Assembly: GCA_009760855.2 (NCBI GenBank)
Contig: WPIO01000030.1
Coordinates: 2,599,001 to 2,663,000, forward strand
DNA from: Cristatella mucedo
Lineage: Eukaryota > Bryozoa > Phylactolaemata > Cristatellidae
Reading direction: 5' to 3'
DNA length: 64,000 nucleotides
In this document: one piece after another, positions 11,773-24,070 of the stretch
Position numbering within the stretch: the stretch's first letter is position 1
Layout: each line of letters begins with the position of its first letter
Position numbers and translations under genes: made by a program
The notes under the pieces: generated by a model
The model's input: only the letters and a program-made list of their open reading frames with translations
Databases searched by the model: none
Told to the model about the DNA's origin: nothing

Positions 11773-12330
11773 ATGACGGATCAAAATCGACTGAGTACGG
11801 GCGGTAGACACCAACACGGTCGCGTTTCTGTTAGCATTAGTCCGAGCAAGCTCTTTCGTTTGTTGCTAGGAGTGGAACAGAGCGAAGTGCAAGACATGAA
11901 GGAGTGAGCGACGCTCGCCTTCTTCGGTGCCATTCAGGGCGATGCTGGAAAATCTACTGAAAACTCGACGGAATGGACGCAGCGATCGTTTTGGGCGAGA
12001 GACTCAGAGCCGCCTCAAGGGTCGTGTGTGCCTTTACAGAACTTAGTTTCACAGGCTGCAACGGCGAATAGGCAGCTGCTGATTGGGAAGCTGCGAGCAT
12101 TGCTTCCATTTACGAGCGACATTCCATGGTCAAGATCGATGCGCATGCCTCCGCATCCACTGCCCGCGTTGCGACATGTTCTAACCACGTCTGGCGAATG
12201 CTCGTCACGACGCTCTCCTCAAGGAGGAGTTTTATTTAATGCTGGATACGAACGACAGAGTTCGCTTCGCCATACTGACCCCCAGGGATGTTTGTATGTC
12301 TTAGTTCTTAGTTCGCTGATTGTTCACTAA
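11773..12330 (+). pseudogene. unidentified ORF with one in-frame stop
   Basis: A frame opening with ATG at 11773 (MTDQNRLSTGGRHQHGR) stays open to 12330 except for a single TGA at about 11905. That is about 185 codons of GC-richer sequence than its surroundings. No domain is recognised. It might be the gag-like part of the retroelement whose protease remnant lies 1.2 kb downstream, or chance. Confidence 0.25.
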
Positions 12331-13092
12331 TATTTGAACCGCTTGTATTGTTTCTGGAGCTCTTTAAAACGAGTTTGAGAGGCGCTAGACAGCTGATTTT
12401 CTTCAAGAAAAGCCAGCAACACATCTCATCTAACCGGAAGCCCTCATTGCCAGCTCTGGCGTGATGTGATGAAATTTCAAGAATGAATGAACTAGCCGAA
12501 GTGCTTTGCCCGGGCCACCATTTTGATTGTTTATTTGCCGAGCACGTCCGAGACTCTACTTTGTACATTAGATAGTGATGCCTAAATAAATCTTACGCTT
12601 TCAATGCTCCACTTGTTTTATGAACTTGTCACTTTGTGCCAAAATTGCAGCTATCGTTGATCTACCATCTACTTGTGTGCTTCTCTATCGTCAAAATACG
12701 ACTGTATTCAACGGACTTGACCCTTTATAACCAGCCTTAGAGACTGCAAGGCCTTATTCTGCCAGTTTCTTAAAACAAATTCTGAGTGAGGGTGATGCCC
12801 TTATTTGAGGACCAATGCTGGCTTCACGATGTGCTTCTTGTTATGATGTTAAGGTTATCTTGCAGCATCATTTGCGGTGTCTCTTAGCCTCTTTGCGGAG
12901 CCATATTATTTTCTAGGGTCTAAAACAATGCCCGAAACGTTCTTGAGCAGAGCTCAATGAAATCACACGAAAAGCTGGAATGCGATGTTTTTTAAACTTT
13001 AAGCGCCTTAATTAGAGCTCTCGCCCGCTAATGTTTTTGGCAAATGTGCCTGCTGTAACTCCACAAAGGGGTGTAATTAAGTGCACAAGTTA

Positions 13093-13175
13093 ATAATAAT
13101 AATAGTATTACATTGCATAGCGCCGTCCTTTTAGATAACTAAATCTCTTTCTAGGCACTTTACATTACAGTAATG
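13093..13175 (-). repeat. LINE/SINE 3' tail fragment
   Basis: AATAATAATAATAG followed by AGCGCC, AACTAAATCTCTTTCTAGG and CACTTTACATT, the tail shared by the LINE copy at 62744 and SINE family 1. Confidence 0.65.
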
Positions 13176-13559
13176 GAGAATTTTCTGCACCATATTGTAA
13201 GCATTTGAGACTTTGAATGCAGTATGGGATCTAATGTTGTGCCGCTTGCCGCACACAAGTTGGGCTTACGTTTTTACGCACATGAGACTTACATGCTCCC
13301 TCCCTCCCTTCCAGCACATCAAACTCTGCCAACCCTTTTTATGAACGTTTTCTGAGGTTCGTACTTTGGCGTCAGCAAAACTTTCCAAATTTTGAGGGCG
13401 CTATAACAAACGTATTAGTAATATAATTACGATACCCGCATGGTCGAGCGATGAGATAGCCACGGCGCTCCCAAAAAAAGAATGGGAACTTGAACTACTT
13501 CGCTACCCCCGGCGAAAGCGCAAATACGGTACCTTGTGTGAGTGACTTCTTGGCTGGCG

Positions 13560-13905
13560 TTCGGTGACGGCTCTCGTTGACACTGGCTGCTCGGGCTCCA
13601 TAATCTTGTCAACTCGAAGCGGTGCCTCTCTGCTCGAGCCTGTCAGAGAGTCCGCTATAATGATGGACGGTATGAGAACTGTGTGCAGATATATGTGCAG
13701 GGCGGATGTCGACATCAGAGAACGTCCGGTGCATTTAAGACTCCTTACGGCCGACATCATGCCCTTCTGTGGTTTTCTGCTCGCTATAGATGAAGTCTTG
13801 GAAGCGTGTGAGTCAGTACCGACGACGATGACGTGGAGTTTTGCAGTGAAAATCGCTTCGCCGCTGTTGCTGAGCTAACGTGTGAGTAATGAACTGCCGA
13901 GTCAT
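13560..13905 (+). pseudogene. retropepsin remnant of an LTR retrotransposon
   Basis: The frame encodes TALVDTGCSGSII, the D-T/S-G active-site loop of a retroviral-type aspartic protease. About 70 residues on come LRLLTADIM and FCGFLLAIDEVLE, fitting the second conserved strand. After the stop at 13876 another frame gives acidic DDDDVEFCSENRF, as often follows the protease in such pol genes. I see no reverse transcriptase, integrase or LTRs, so this is an isolated decayed piece. Confidence 0.6.
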
Positions 13906-15873
13906 TGGAGCGTCTTTATCTGGAAATATCAGAAAAAAGCTTTCTTGAAAGTATTTTGACCATTTTGAATTTCTAAATTCGGTTCGCGGCACCGAAGCCC
14001 GTGGAGCCTCGCTGGTGCTCCCGGAAGCGGTCAGAGGAACTCTCGTGCTCGGAACGTTCGTCTCAGCCAACGACGCTGTAGCGGGCTCCAGTTTACGTTC
14101 CCAGCCGTCACGTGTTCAGCACATACGTAGTTGGCACGGGGAGTCTTCTTTTAACCTTTTAAGTTTTGCGTTTGGCCGGTCCCTCTTGTTCTCGCCGAAT
14201 GGGTCAGTGCCGCTGTTGCGCATTCAGACGAGCTCTTGTTACGAATGAGATGACTCCCACCGCGTGGGAAAGAGCTTAGTTGCACCATGGGAGCACAAAG
14301 AGTAAAAACAGTACTCTCATCCGCCGTTACTGGCGGCTCACGTGACGCTACGTTAATATCCATCGGACCATAAGGCGCGGCCAAAAAAATAAAGATCCGT
14401 GTTAGCGTGACCTCCAGCGTAGTACAGTACGACGAAGCATCGATAGCGGCGGTAGTGCAATGCCACAGACCTCTCAACAAGAGATCAAACAGATGCGAGT
14501 GCGCTGCCTCCTAATTTAAACTCGGCGTGGCTCATTTGCATAGCCATTTGAGTTCAAGCGTACTGGTCCGCGGCGATCCTCTGTCTTGCCGAATGCAGCC
14601 TCCAAATTTGTTGCGCGACTCACCGCCCACTACACGCACCAAGAGCTGCCCGCAGAGCCACTTTCACCCATCTGAACGAGCAAACTTCGTCGTCAATCTC
14701 CAGGTATAGGGCGAACGTTTCGCTTTCGAAAAAAGCTCGGATTTTATTTGCTTGTGCACCCTTGTTTCATCCGTTCTTCTACGGGCAACCTTCAAAGTGG
14801 CGTACCAATTCTGAAATGCTGTTCGGCCGTCATATGCTGGAGACATTATTGCTTTGACTATTTTCTTCTATCGAAGTTGTCACTTGTGTAAACCGCAGTA
14901 CTTAATTCAAAGTAAGGCCAAGTATGAACGCCAGTCTACGAGCTTCGTAAGACCATTGTTTTTATAACGTTAGAGACGTGAAGCCTTGCGTTTGCTTCAC
15001 GTGAGATACGTACTTCAAGGCCTTCTGAGTTATGACGACACAACATGCCGCCTTTGGCTGCTGTACTTCTAAGCCAAGAAATCGCAACCAGCTGACGTCA
15101 ATACACTTCCCGGATCAAATCTACTAGAAAAGCTAAACAATCCTTTTGTTACTCGCAGTGTTTTGCCTGTATGCGTGAATCTTCCTTTACATACTAAGCA
15201 TGCTGAAATGTCAACCATAATAAAATAATGCGGTTTGAATTGGATACATTTCAAGATCCTAGAAATAGATTCAACTTTCTTAGTGTGCTAGACGAAACCC
15301 GTTGTTGGTATTGTATTTTAATAGTCTGGCACAACGAAAGCATATCTGATGGCTCGATATTCGTTTTCGCTTCAGCCACACTACACGTGTATACGTTTTA
15401 TTCCTCGAGCATCTTCACATTTATGTATTGTCGCGTTGCAATGTTTTCCGGAAATACGCATTCCTGCAGCTTCCAGTTTGAAGCAGCAACTAATTGCACT
15501 ATCATGATTAGCTACATACAAGTGATAAAAATTAAAAAACTTAAGGAAATAGCACGCAAGAACCCAGTGAATCTCCTCGGATGAAGATTGCACGAAGGCA
15601 AAGCACAAAATGTGGGATACCCCTCAATCACTTTTCTATCCGCAAAAATGAAGTGCACAGAACCGGAGCCCCACCCCACCCCAGCTTTCAAGGTCTTCAG
15701 TTATTTTCAGGCGGCTACCAGCTGTGGTTCTGTAAACTGATTGCCCCAAACGCACTAGCGGTAGTTACTCCCATTAGCATTTAGAGATCAAGGGCTCTTA
15801 GCTTGATTTTCATTGGCCCCTTCGGCCTTGGTCTAGGGCTAATTTGCTCTCTCTATACAATCCAGGTAGATTA
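13906..15873. other. GC-richer intergenic DNA, nothing recognised
   Basis: Possible flank of the decayed retroelement at 13560. Open frames here have no motif I recognise. Confidence 0.35.
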
Positions 15874-16640
15874 ACAGCAGTACCTCAACTTACGAGTGTT
15901 TCGAGATACGAGCCGTCTCTCAGCAGATTTTCTGCTTTTATTTGCAAGCTAAAATTCGGTTACGAGCCAGCTTCAAATACTCCAGCGCCAGTTCCCACTG
16001 CGAACGTTGCACTGCGTGCGGTCACTCAGGCCAATAAGGGTAGGGCAGCGATCGACGTTCCGTAGCAAGACGCTGCCCTACGACCCGGGTGTGACGCCAG
16101 GCGCAAGCCTATTGGTTGGCTCCCTGAGAGACTCGAGCCAGACTGCCGCGTTAAATCCGACTTCGGCAGGAACACCTAACAACGTACTGTGCTCTACAAT
16201 ATCATCATGTAAGAGTTCATCGCATAACTGATAACAATCTGAGCCTTCCCCAAAATGCCCAACCAATAAACTTGAAGCGAGGAAAGCCCAGCAAAAACGG
16301 CCAAAATCGCCAAATAAGATTTAGATATTCATTTCAGCCTTTCTCTTCTAACTCTATTAGCATTTTTGAATCGTCCGATTGCAAAGTTACTCCTGTACAT
16401 TAGGATTAATAAAACCTGTTTATTTTAAGAAATTCTATTGTATCGTTTCAAAAATATTCATACTTTATTAGCAAATTTTTTCATTTAGAAACGTATGACA
16501 AAAATCGCAGTGTTTTTTTAGGATCCGGAACGGGGCATTTCAATTCATTTTATTGGGGAAAATTGATTAGACATGCGAACAATTTGAGTTATGAACTCCG
16601 GCACGGAACGAATTAAACTCGTTAGTCGAGGTACCGCTGT
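15874..16640. mobile_element. pogo/Tigger-like MITE
   Basis: Left end ACAGCAGTACCTCAACTTACG and right end (reverse complement) ACAGCGGTACCTCGACTAACG are inverted repeats of the type seen in pogo/Tigger elements. Length is about 770 bp with no transposase. A second left end with the same internal sequence is at about 63107. Confidence 0.6.
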
Positions 16641-16799
16641 ATTTGAGTCCACGTGCAGGAAATTTTTTGTGGGTCTCTACAAGCGGGAGACAGAGCTGCT
16701 AAGGTTGCTATGCCCCTATGTGAGTAAGGCGGTTGAATCAGCCGAACTTTATTTTACATTCCCCTAATAATCAACGAAAGGAAAAAGTGTAGCCGATGT

Positions 16800-18360
16800 A
16801 TGGAAAGCTTTAGTTGAGCTTGACGTCACCCAGCTGTAATAAGGTGTGATGACGGAATGCGGTGACATGATATACTTGAGTGATTCGGAGCGACGTCGGA
16901 TTGGCATCACCTATTAGAAGAGCAAGGCCTTTTAATCCGGCCACACGCTTAGGGTGTCCTGTGAGCAGCAGTTCAGTTTTATCGTCATTTAGTTTCAAGA
17001 AATTTTCCGACATGCAGGATCGAATGTCTGCAAGGCAAGCATTCAGTTTATCAGTTGCTGCAGCAGATTCTGACGGTTTAAATAATAAATACAGCTGAGT
17101 TTCGTCAGCATAAAAGTGATATACTATTCAATGGGCCTTAATCACTTTCCAGAGGTTGAGTATAAATGGAAAACAGCAAGGGACCGAGAACGGACCCTTG
17201 AGGGACTCCACAGGTGACCGGTCTCGTGGTTGAGACCTGTAGTATTGCTGTAGTGTTGCTATAGTATTGCTGTGACTCCGGCGACAGCAGCGCTAGTGGA
17301 GTCTCAGGGAGACACAGCACGGGCGTGAGTGGTACACGAGACCCAACCTGTATTCCTTCAACGGGGACACATATGAGTTGGCTGAATCACTGCAGATGGG
17401 GATCGCAACTGTGGCGTGCCCCATCCTTATATCAAAGGCCGAACTCTGAGCCGAGTCAATTGCCCAACCACCTGCTGCAGGTAGGGCACACATTAGTGGC
17501 CGATGCTGCTACACTAATTACAATTGCAAAAGTAGCGGTGCGCACAACAGACCTGACCCCCACACGTATTGAACACAATCTGACAAGTACGATTTAAACT
17601 ACACCAGTGCCTCGTCTGCCAGACCGACCGTTATTCCCAGTCGTTCAAATAAGACACTTCGATCAATGGTATCGAAGGCAGCCGATAGATCTAGCAGAGC
17701 TAGGGGCAGTGATATTCCCGTCACCATTGCTGCATAGAACGTCATGGTTATCACGAAGGAGAGAAGTTTCAGTCGGGTAGTGCCTCTTGAACCCTGGTTG
17801 AAATATTTCTGATGTTTTGCTCTTTCAATGTGTGCTGCCAGCTGCCGAGCAACAATTTTTCAAGAATCTTTGAAAAAATGAAGAATTGAAACTGGGTGAT
17901 AATTTGAAAAGATCTCTATTTCCAATCTAGGCTTTTTAAGTATCAGTCGAACGATTGTCGATTTGAAGGACTTGGGTACGAACCCTTTTACCAAAGAAGC
18001 ATTAACAATCTCGGTTATGGCAGGGCCAAGTTGGTCTGCCAGTGAAGACCACAGAGATAATAGTAAAGGGCCTTCAGGAGACGAGCTCTTTTTTTTACTA
18101 GACTTTATTAAGGTAGCCACATCGCATGCAGAAACCTCGGAGAATCTTTTAAGAAAAGGTCACAGTTTGCGATTCCACAATTGCTTTACTCAGATGAGGC
18201 TTTATGGAGGCACGAATGTGCAAACATTTTTCAGTAAAGAAGGCTTACAACTTTCCGGCTGAGCCGTTAATATCTGGGGGGAGGGTCAGACCTTTCAGCA
18301 TTGGCCTGTAAATTGTTTACCATCTAATAAATCTGTTTTGGGTCAGACTGGCAGGATTTC
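16800..18360 (-). mobile_element. decayed CR1/L2-like LINE, reverse transcriptase
   Basis: Minus-strand pieces in shifting frames encode a linker (SSKKKSSSPEGPLL), KSTIVRLILKKP, CGVPQGSVLGPLLFSIY (RT motif around the turn between domains) and SENFLKLNDDKTELLLTG. These are hallmarks of CR1/L2/Rex-type LINE ORF2. Numerous stops show it is dead. The 5' part may continue into the GC-rich stretch up to about 19440. Confidence 0.8.
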
Positions 18361-19600
18361 AGGTTTAGAGTGAAACAAGAAGCTCTGGCTTTTTAAGCTT
18401 TTGGGAGCAAACTCGGAGGAAGTCTTTGAAGTTGACCAGATATGCACCAGGCCCCGATTTCTAAAAACGACGTTCATGCCTATGCTTAACACGGCGCATG
18501 CTTTGAAGTTTTTTTGTAATTTGAAAGGAATCTCGGCGACTCTGCACTTGGATAGAATGAACGGGAGCATTCTTTTTAAGAGCACTCGTGGGTGGGTGGG
18601 GGATTCGAACAATGCCACCGGCACTGGGTGGCATTGAACAGACAGGATCTGAGGCCAGAGCAAAGTTTTTACGCTGTATCTTGAGTTCGTACAGGTCAAA
18701 GGTTCTGGGTATGTTTTAATGACTGCAAGAGCTTTAACCAAGATTTAGGGGCTGAGGCTATTTCCCGCCCAGACACAGCGTGCTCAGGCCACTGCACCCG
18801 CTCGCCAAGCCACTGAGCTAGGGCAAGACGAGCGGCAGTTAAACTAAACCTCTTTATAACAATACCGCATGCGCCAACAACAACAGGGGAACTAAACAGA
18901 AATACTGGGGACCATAGATCCATTAGGCTACGGGGGGCACAGGAAACGCAGAGCCAGCTCACCCGACGGGGAAAGACATTCTCAGAACAGAGGATTTTCG
19001 AAGACAAACGGCAATCCACACTAGTTCCAGCCAAGGCAACATGAGTACAACATTGGCTGCAGTAACGGGGACTCGCTAGTGCGTTGTATCTCAGCTCACG
19101 GAGGGGGGCTACGAACACCATGCTGCAGGAGAAATGTGGATTATACTTGCCGTAACAACGAGCGTGCTTATCTCCAGCCCCGCTCGGGGTTTGGGCTCTC
19201 AGTGCCTTGCGTGAGAGGCTGCATCTCGATAGAGCGCCCGACACCCGCCTACGGGGGAACGCGGGGCGAGACCGAGAGCACCCAGCATCGCAACTTACCC
19301 GGCCAACTCCCGGTTTCCAAAAGCGAGGTTATGTTGCGTCAGGGCATCTGGCCCCCCCTCTAGGTCACACCCCGGCCCAGGCGATGACCCTTATAACTTA
19401 CAACCACCCCAACCAACCAAAACTAGCCTGGGTACAGAGCTACGAGCTGTAGCTCCCTGACAGGGAAATTCGGGATTTTAGGGAACGTATAGCTTGTTCT
19501 CGCTGTGCTTTTGCCGATTAGCAGCGCAATGATTTACAATGGAAGTAGAATGTGAAATGGAAATTTGAAAGTAGAATGCCAAAGTAAATAGAAGTAGAAT
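18361..19600 (-). other. GC-rich sequence, possible LINE 5' region
   Basis: It follows the LINE RT upstream on the minus strand. Open frames exist but no endonuclease motif was recognised. 19547-19605 has a short degenerate repeat of GAAGTAGAATGTGAAA just outside the viral element. Confidence 0.3.
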
Positions 19601-19622
19601 GTGAAAGCTAGGAGATTTTCAT

Positions 19623-19627
19623 AGGCC
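19623..19627. other. target site duplication AGGCC, left
   Basis: AGGCC directly abuts the left terminal repeat and recurs at 42396-42400 after the right one. Five bases are identical; a sixth does not match. Confidence 0.75.
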
Positions 19628-19761
19628 TGATGATAGGAATGTTCCCTTTTACGACATCGTCTAATTTTTCCACAAACCTCGGTTTCACCTTCGGTTGGAC
19701 AAAAATTACCGATATCGTAAAAGGAAACATTCTATCATCACTAAATTCAAATCAACATCAA
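19628..19761. repeat. left terminal inverted repeat (itself palindromic)
   Basis: Begins TGATGATAGGAATGTTCCC and ends CTAAATTCAAATCAACATCAA; the right repeat is its reverse complement with few differences. The outer 113 bp (19628-19740) fold back on themselves: the outer arm and the inner arm (19708-19740) are inverted copies around a small central loop. Confidence 0.95.
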
Positions 19762-19782
19762 TTAGCATAAATATTTTTACCT

Positions 19783-19789
19783 TATATAG
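19783..19789 (+). promoter_or_regulatory. TATATAG start-proximal box (polymerase)
   Basis: TATATAG lies 3 bp before the ATG at 19793. It is one of many such boxes immediately preceding element genes. Confidence 0.6.
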
Positions 19790-19792
19790 AAA

Positions 19793-22700
19793 ATGACTTC
19801 ACGAATAAGCCAAAGAAATTCTTTCCCTTTCGAATCTAGAAGGTTAATGAACATTGATTTCAAACCATCAAGTAGAAAATACGTTGGAAAAAAGGAAGAC
19901 TAAACAAAGTTGGTTTCATAGAACCTGTTATTTCTGGTAGTGGAAATACTTTAACTTTTTCTTTTAAAACAAAAAGAACATATGCAGGCTTTGAGTCACT
20001 TAAAGAGTCTCTTAGATATCAAACAAATGAATTACTTAGCAGAGTTAGAAGTTCATGGAGGTTTGTTAGAGTTCATTTTAAAATATCATTCGACATGAGA
20101 ATGTTTAATAATGGAGACATAGAAAAAAAGGAGCACAATCAAAATCAATGTTAACGATAGATAGTGAATCATCTAACTCAATATATGAAAAAATAATGCT
20201 TTCTCTAGGAACTAATTCTGAGATGTTAGTAGAAAGAAATGTTGGTTCTGGATGGTTATTTATTGGTTATTATTCATTCTCTGTTGTTATTTCTAAATAC
20301 ATACCCTTAAGTGGTGGTACATACATTGAAACACCTGAATATCTTGTTAAGAAAAAGTGTGTAATTAATTTAAAAAATCTTAATGATGAGTTTTGCGCTT
20401 TGTGGTGCGTTTTAAGATCTCTAAACCCAGTAGAAAGAAATAAGTGGAAATAAACGACTTAAAAACAATATTAGCTAATAATCACTCTAATCTTCTTAAT
20501 GAGATTGAATGTCCTTTAATGGCTAAAGACGTTAATAAATTAGAGAAAGCAATGAATGTTAGTATAAATGTTTACTCGTGTGGGTATAAAGAATCAAAGG
20601 TTTCACCACTGAGAGTTGTAAAAAAATCAGATGAAAAAGAAGGTAGACATGTAAATCTCTTGCTAGTTGTTAAAGGTAAAAAAGAACATTATATGTTGAT
20701 TAGTAATTTTAGTTCATTATGTAGACCAACAAACTCTGGAGGAAAACAGTATTATTGTCACAGATGCTTAAATAGATTCTTTAATAAAAAACAAGCAAAT
20801 GACCATTTAGAAATATGTGAAAGTATGAACTCTGGAAGCACTGTTTATCTAATGCCACATGGTGATAGTAAGTTTATTAAGTTTGATTCTTTCAAACATC
20901 TTAATACATGCCCATACGTTTGTTATGCCGATTTTGAGTGTATAATTGAAAAACAAGAAAATTCTTCAACACACACACCATGTTCAGCTGCTTTTATCAT
21001 AGTTGATTGGAAGGGGGAAGTTTTTGATAGGTTTATTAATGTTGGATCTGATTGTGTTGTTAAGTTTCTTCGAAGATTATTTGAGTTATCAGATTTTTTG
21101 AAAAGCACATTGATTGAACATGTTGGAGAAAGTAAAATGGATAGTTTAACTGAAAGTGAATATGATGAATATGAAAATGCTTTATTCTGTTGGATGTGTA
21201 AAGAGCCATTCAATTATAAAGTAAGTGATTTGAGAAAAGTTCATGATCATTGTCATCTAACAAATAAATATAGAGGCCCAGCGCATCATATTTGCAACTT
21301 AAAAGCTGGAGTTAACTTTAGAAGATGGCAACTCCCGGTTATATTTCACAACTTTAGAGGGTATGACTCACACATAATTGTTAAAGCTCTTGAAAATTTT
21401 AGTGTTGAAGCACAACCAATAGCTAATAATCTTGAGAAGTATATGATGTTAAGGGTTAAAGATATTGTTTTTAAGGATAGTGCACAATTCATGCTTGGTT
21501 CATTAAATTTTATAGCGTCAACAATGGGTAAAACTATTGATTGTTTTCCAATTTCTAACAAAGTTTTAAGTGAACTTTATCCAAATAAAAACCTTAGTAT
21601 GCTAGCAACTAAAGGAGAATATCCTTACGAGTTCATGGACTCTTTGATAAGTTTTTCACTTCATCTCTTCCGAGTAAAGATGATTTTTACTCAAGTGCTT
21701 ACATGACTGGTATATCCGATGAAAGTTATAAAAAAGCAAATGATGTTTGGAAAGAGTTTGATTGTAAAAATATGTTAGAATATCATAATTTATATCTTCA
21801 AACAGACGTTTTATTGCTTGCTGATTGTTTCGAAAGTTTTAGAAAAGGATTGGTATCAAAACTAAAATTAGATCCAGCAAACTTTGTAACAACACCAAAC
21901 TTCTCATGGAATGCAGTATTCTGGTTTTCAGGAGTAAAGATTGAGTTATTGTCTGATAGAGAGAATTATGACATGTTAAAAAAATCTATTCGTGGAGGAA
22001 TATGTCAGATTATCAGTAGACTTGTTAAGGCAAATAATCCATTAGTTCCTGATTATGATAAGGATAAACCAATATTATGGATAACTTATCAAGATGCGAC
22101 AAGTCTATATCCTACAGCAATGATGGAACTTCTTCCTCAAGGAAACATTGTTGAAATTTCAAATGAAGGGTGGGACATTGATAGAATTCTTATGTTGGAG
22201 GATGAATCAGATACTGGTTACTTCTTTGTTGTTGATATCGAGTACGATCCAAAAACTAAAGAGTATTATCATGATTTACACAACGAATATCCATTATGTG
22301 CTTCTAATAGAGTTGTTCATTGTAGTGAATATTTAAATTTTCAAAATAAGTTCAAAACAGGAGCAAGTAATATTCCAAAGTTAATATGTGATTTTAATCC
22401 AAAAAAGGATTATCTTCTTCATTATAGATATTTAAAATTCTGTTTAACACACGGAATGGTTTGTGATGTAAAGAAATTTTTTAAGTTTAATCAATCTAGA
22501 TGGCTTAAACCTTATATTGAAATGTGTGCTGAAATGAAAGCATTAATTTCAAGTAAAAAGTTTTTAAGAAACCTTTGGAAACTTATAATGAATTCATTCT
22601 ATGGTAAAACCTGTGAAGATGTTGAAAAAAGAGTTAAAACTTATTTAGTTAGTACTATTGATGAAGCAGGAAAAAAGAAATTCAATAAACGAATAAGAGA

Positions 22701-23408
22701 TCCAAATATGGTTAACTTTAGAGACTTTGGAGAATATTTGACGGTCTTTCAAATGAATCAATCGAAAACAAAATTAAATAAACCAATATTTATTGGTAGT
22801 AAAATTCTAGATTTATCAAAGCTACATATGCAAAAGTTTTATTACGATGTTATAAAACAGAAATATGGAAACAAGGTTAGTTTAATCTATACTGACACTG
22901 ATTCTTTAATTATGAACGTTGAAACACCTAATCTTTACGATGATATGAAAGCAATGCCTGATTATTTTGATGATGATACAATCGGTAAATTTAAGGATGA
23001 GGCAGAAGGAAAAGTAATTTCAGAAGTTTGTGCTTTAAGACCAAAGCTATACTCTGTAAGTATCGTTGATGCTGAAAGAAAAGCTGCCGCGAAAGGAGTA
23101 ACAAAAGCAGTTTTAACTAAAACTATGGGGCATGACACATTTGTTTGTTGTTTAACTGAAAGTATAGAAATTTTTAAAGGTAAAAAAATGAGAAGTTTGG
23201 TGAAAGTCAAATTAGAAAGTTTCGTAAAATATCTCAAGATAAACATGAACTATTTACTAATGAGATGGAAAAAGTTGCACTATCACCATTTGAATCAAAA
23301 CGTTACTGGCTACATTGTGGTCGTTGTAGTTATGCTTATGGACATTATAAGATTGATAAAGCTTTGAGAGAAGGTACTAATCCAGGTCAATGTGATAAAT
23401 GTATTTAA
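19793..23408 (+). pseudogene. polB: protein-primed family B DNA polymerase (Polinton type), frameshifted
   Basis: Replicates the element DNA, probably by protein priming at the terminal repeats as inferred for Polintons. Signature motifs are in order: a C2H2-like finger (CHRCLNRF...HLEIC, about 20757-20820), Exo I YADFE (20924), a cysteine/histidine insert (DHCHLT...HHICNL), FHNFRGYDSH (about 21348), motif A DATSLYP (22093), motif B NSFYGKT (22591) and motif C YTDTDSL (22888). The C-terminus has two CxxC pairs. The coding region changes frame near 19890, 20128, 20440, 21652 and 23184, mostly in runs of A or T. The total is about 1,200 codons. Start chosen at 19793 because of the TATATAG box. 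Confidence 0.93.
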
Positions 23409-23433
23409 CAAAAATAATTTCATTATTATAGAA

Positions 23434-23709
23434 ATGGAAAACGAAAATCCAGAGTTCTTACAAGTTGAAGAAAGCTCTATGGATATAGGTATTTCAGATA
23501 CGGAGTCAATATCAGATACAGAATCCGAAGATCCTGATTATATACCCGAATCCGAATCCGAATCAGAATCAGAATCCCAATCCGAATCAGAATCCGAATC
23601 AGAATCAGAATCCTAATCAGAATCAGAATCCGAATCTGGGTTTGAGTCTGCTGAAGATGACTTTACTTTTTACACTGAAGCTGATGATATATCCCCCTTT
23701 TCGAAGTGA
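23434..23709 (+). pseudogene. acidic Ser-Glu repeat protein, in-frame stop
   Basis: The start at 23434 is preferred over the upstream ATG at 23392 because ATTATAGAA lies directly before it. The protein has an acidic N-terminus with SDTESISDTESEDPD, then a run of about 20 alternating Ser/Glu residues. A TAA at 23614-23616 interrupts the repeat, after which the same frame continues to TGA at 23709. No fold is predicted; it is probably disordered. It may be a chaperone- or transcription-interacting acidic protein, but function is unknown. Confidence 0.55.
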
Positions 23710-23751
23710 TTATGTAAATAAAGAAAATGAGTTATAAAAAATATTTCTACT

Positions 23752-23758
23752 TATATAG
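23752..23758 (+). promoter_or_regulatory. TATATAG start-proximal box
   Basis: TATATAG with 2 bp to the ATG at 23761. Confidence 0.6.
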
Positions 23759-23760
23759 AA

Positions 23761-24036
23761 ATGGACGTCTCTAGAATTCTAAGCTGCGAACAATCCAGAG
23801 ATATGGCTGTAAAGATCTGTCTTCAAAAACTAAAAGGAAATGATCAACGTATAATTAGACACTCTCTTGATAAACTTATTCCAGATTTAGATAGTTCTTT
23901 TGTTAGAGTTCTTATAGAAATCTGTGAAGCTTCTGATAAACTAATGGATTGTAGAGGTAAGATAAATGAAATGCTTGAAGAAGCCACAAAAAAATCAAAA
24001 ACCCCAAAAACAAAACAAGGAGTACAAATTAATTAG
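23761..24036 (+). CDS. small helical protein, paralogue 1 of 3
   Basis: 91 residues, predicted mostly helical, ending in a Lys-rich tail. It starts MDVSRILSCE and has a central block LDSSFVRVLIEICEASDKL. The same pattern recurs in the next two genes (24071 and 24350) and the N-terminus closely resembles the third (SRIL-C-CE). The three genes are tandem, 34 and 9 bp apart, each with its own TATATAG box. I do not recognise the family. Tandem duplication of a small protein in a viral element often marks host-interaction genes, but that is inference. Confidence 0.7.
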   Translation: MDVSRILSCEQSRDMAVKICLQKLKGNDQRIIRHSLDKLIPDLDSSFVRVLIEICEASDKLMDCRGKINEMLEEATKKSKTPKTKQGVQIN

Positions 24037-24060
24037 TTCTATTAAATAAAACTTTAGCTT

Positions 24061-24067
24061 TATATAG
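24061..24067 (+). promoter_or_regulatory. TATATAG start-proximal box
   Basis: TATATAG, 3 bp before the ATG at 24071. Confidence 0.6.
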
Positions 24068-24070
24068 GAA

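Noticed and set aside
18343-19244. Minus-strand frames of 132 and 182 codons as host genes
   Set aside because: They lie just upstream of a decayed LINE RT on the same strand, have no recognisable domain and no splice support.
20148-23367. Three separate polymerase-region genes
   Set aside because: The motifs form one family B polymerase in order; the boundaries are frameshifts, not gene ends.
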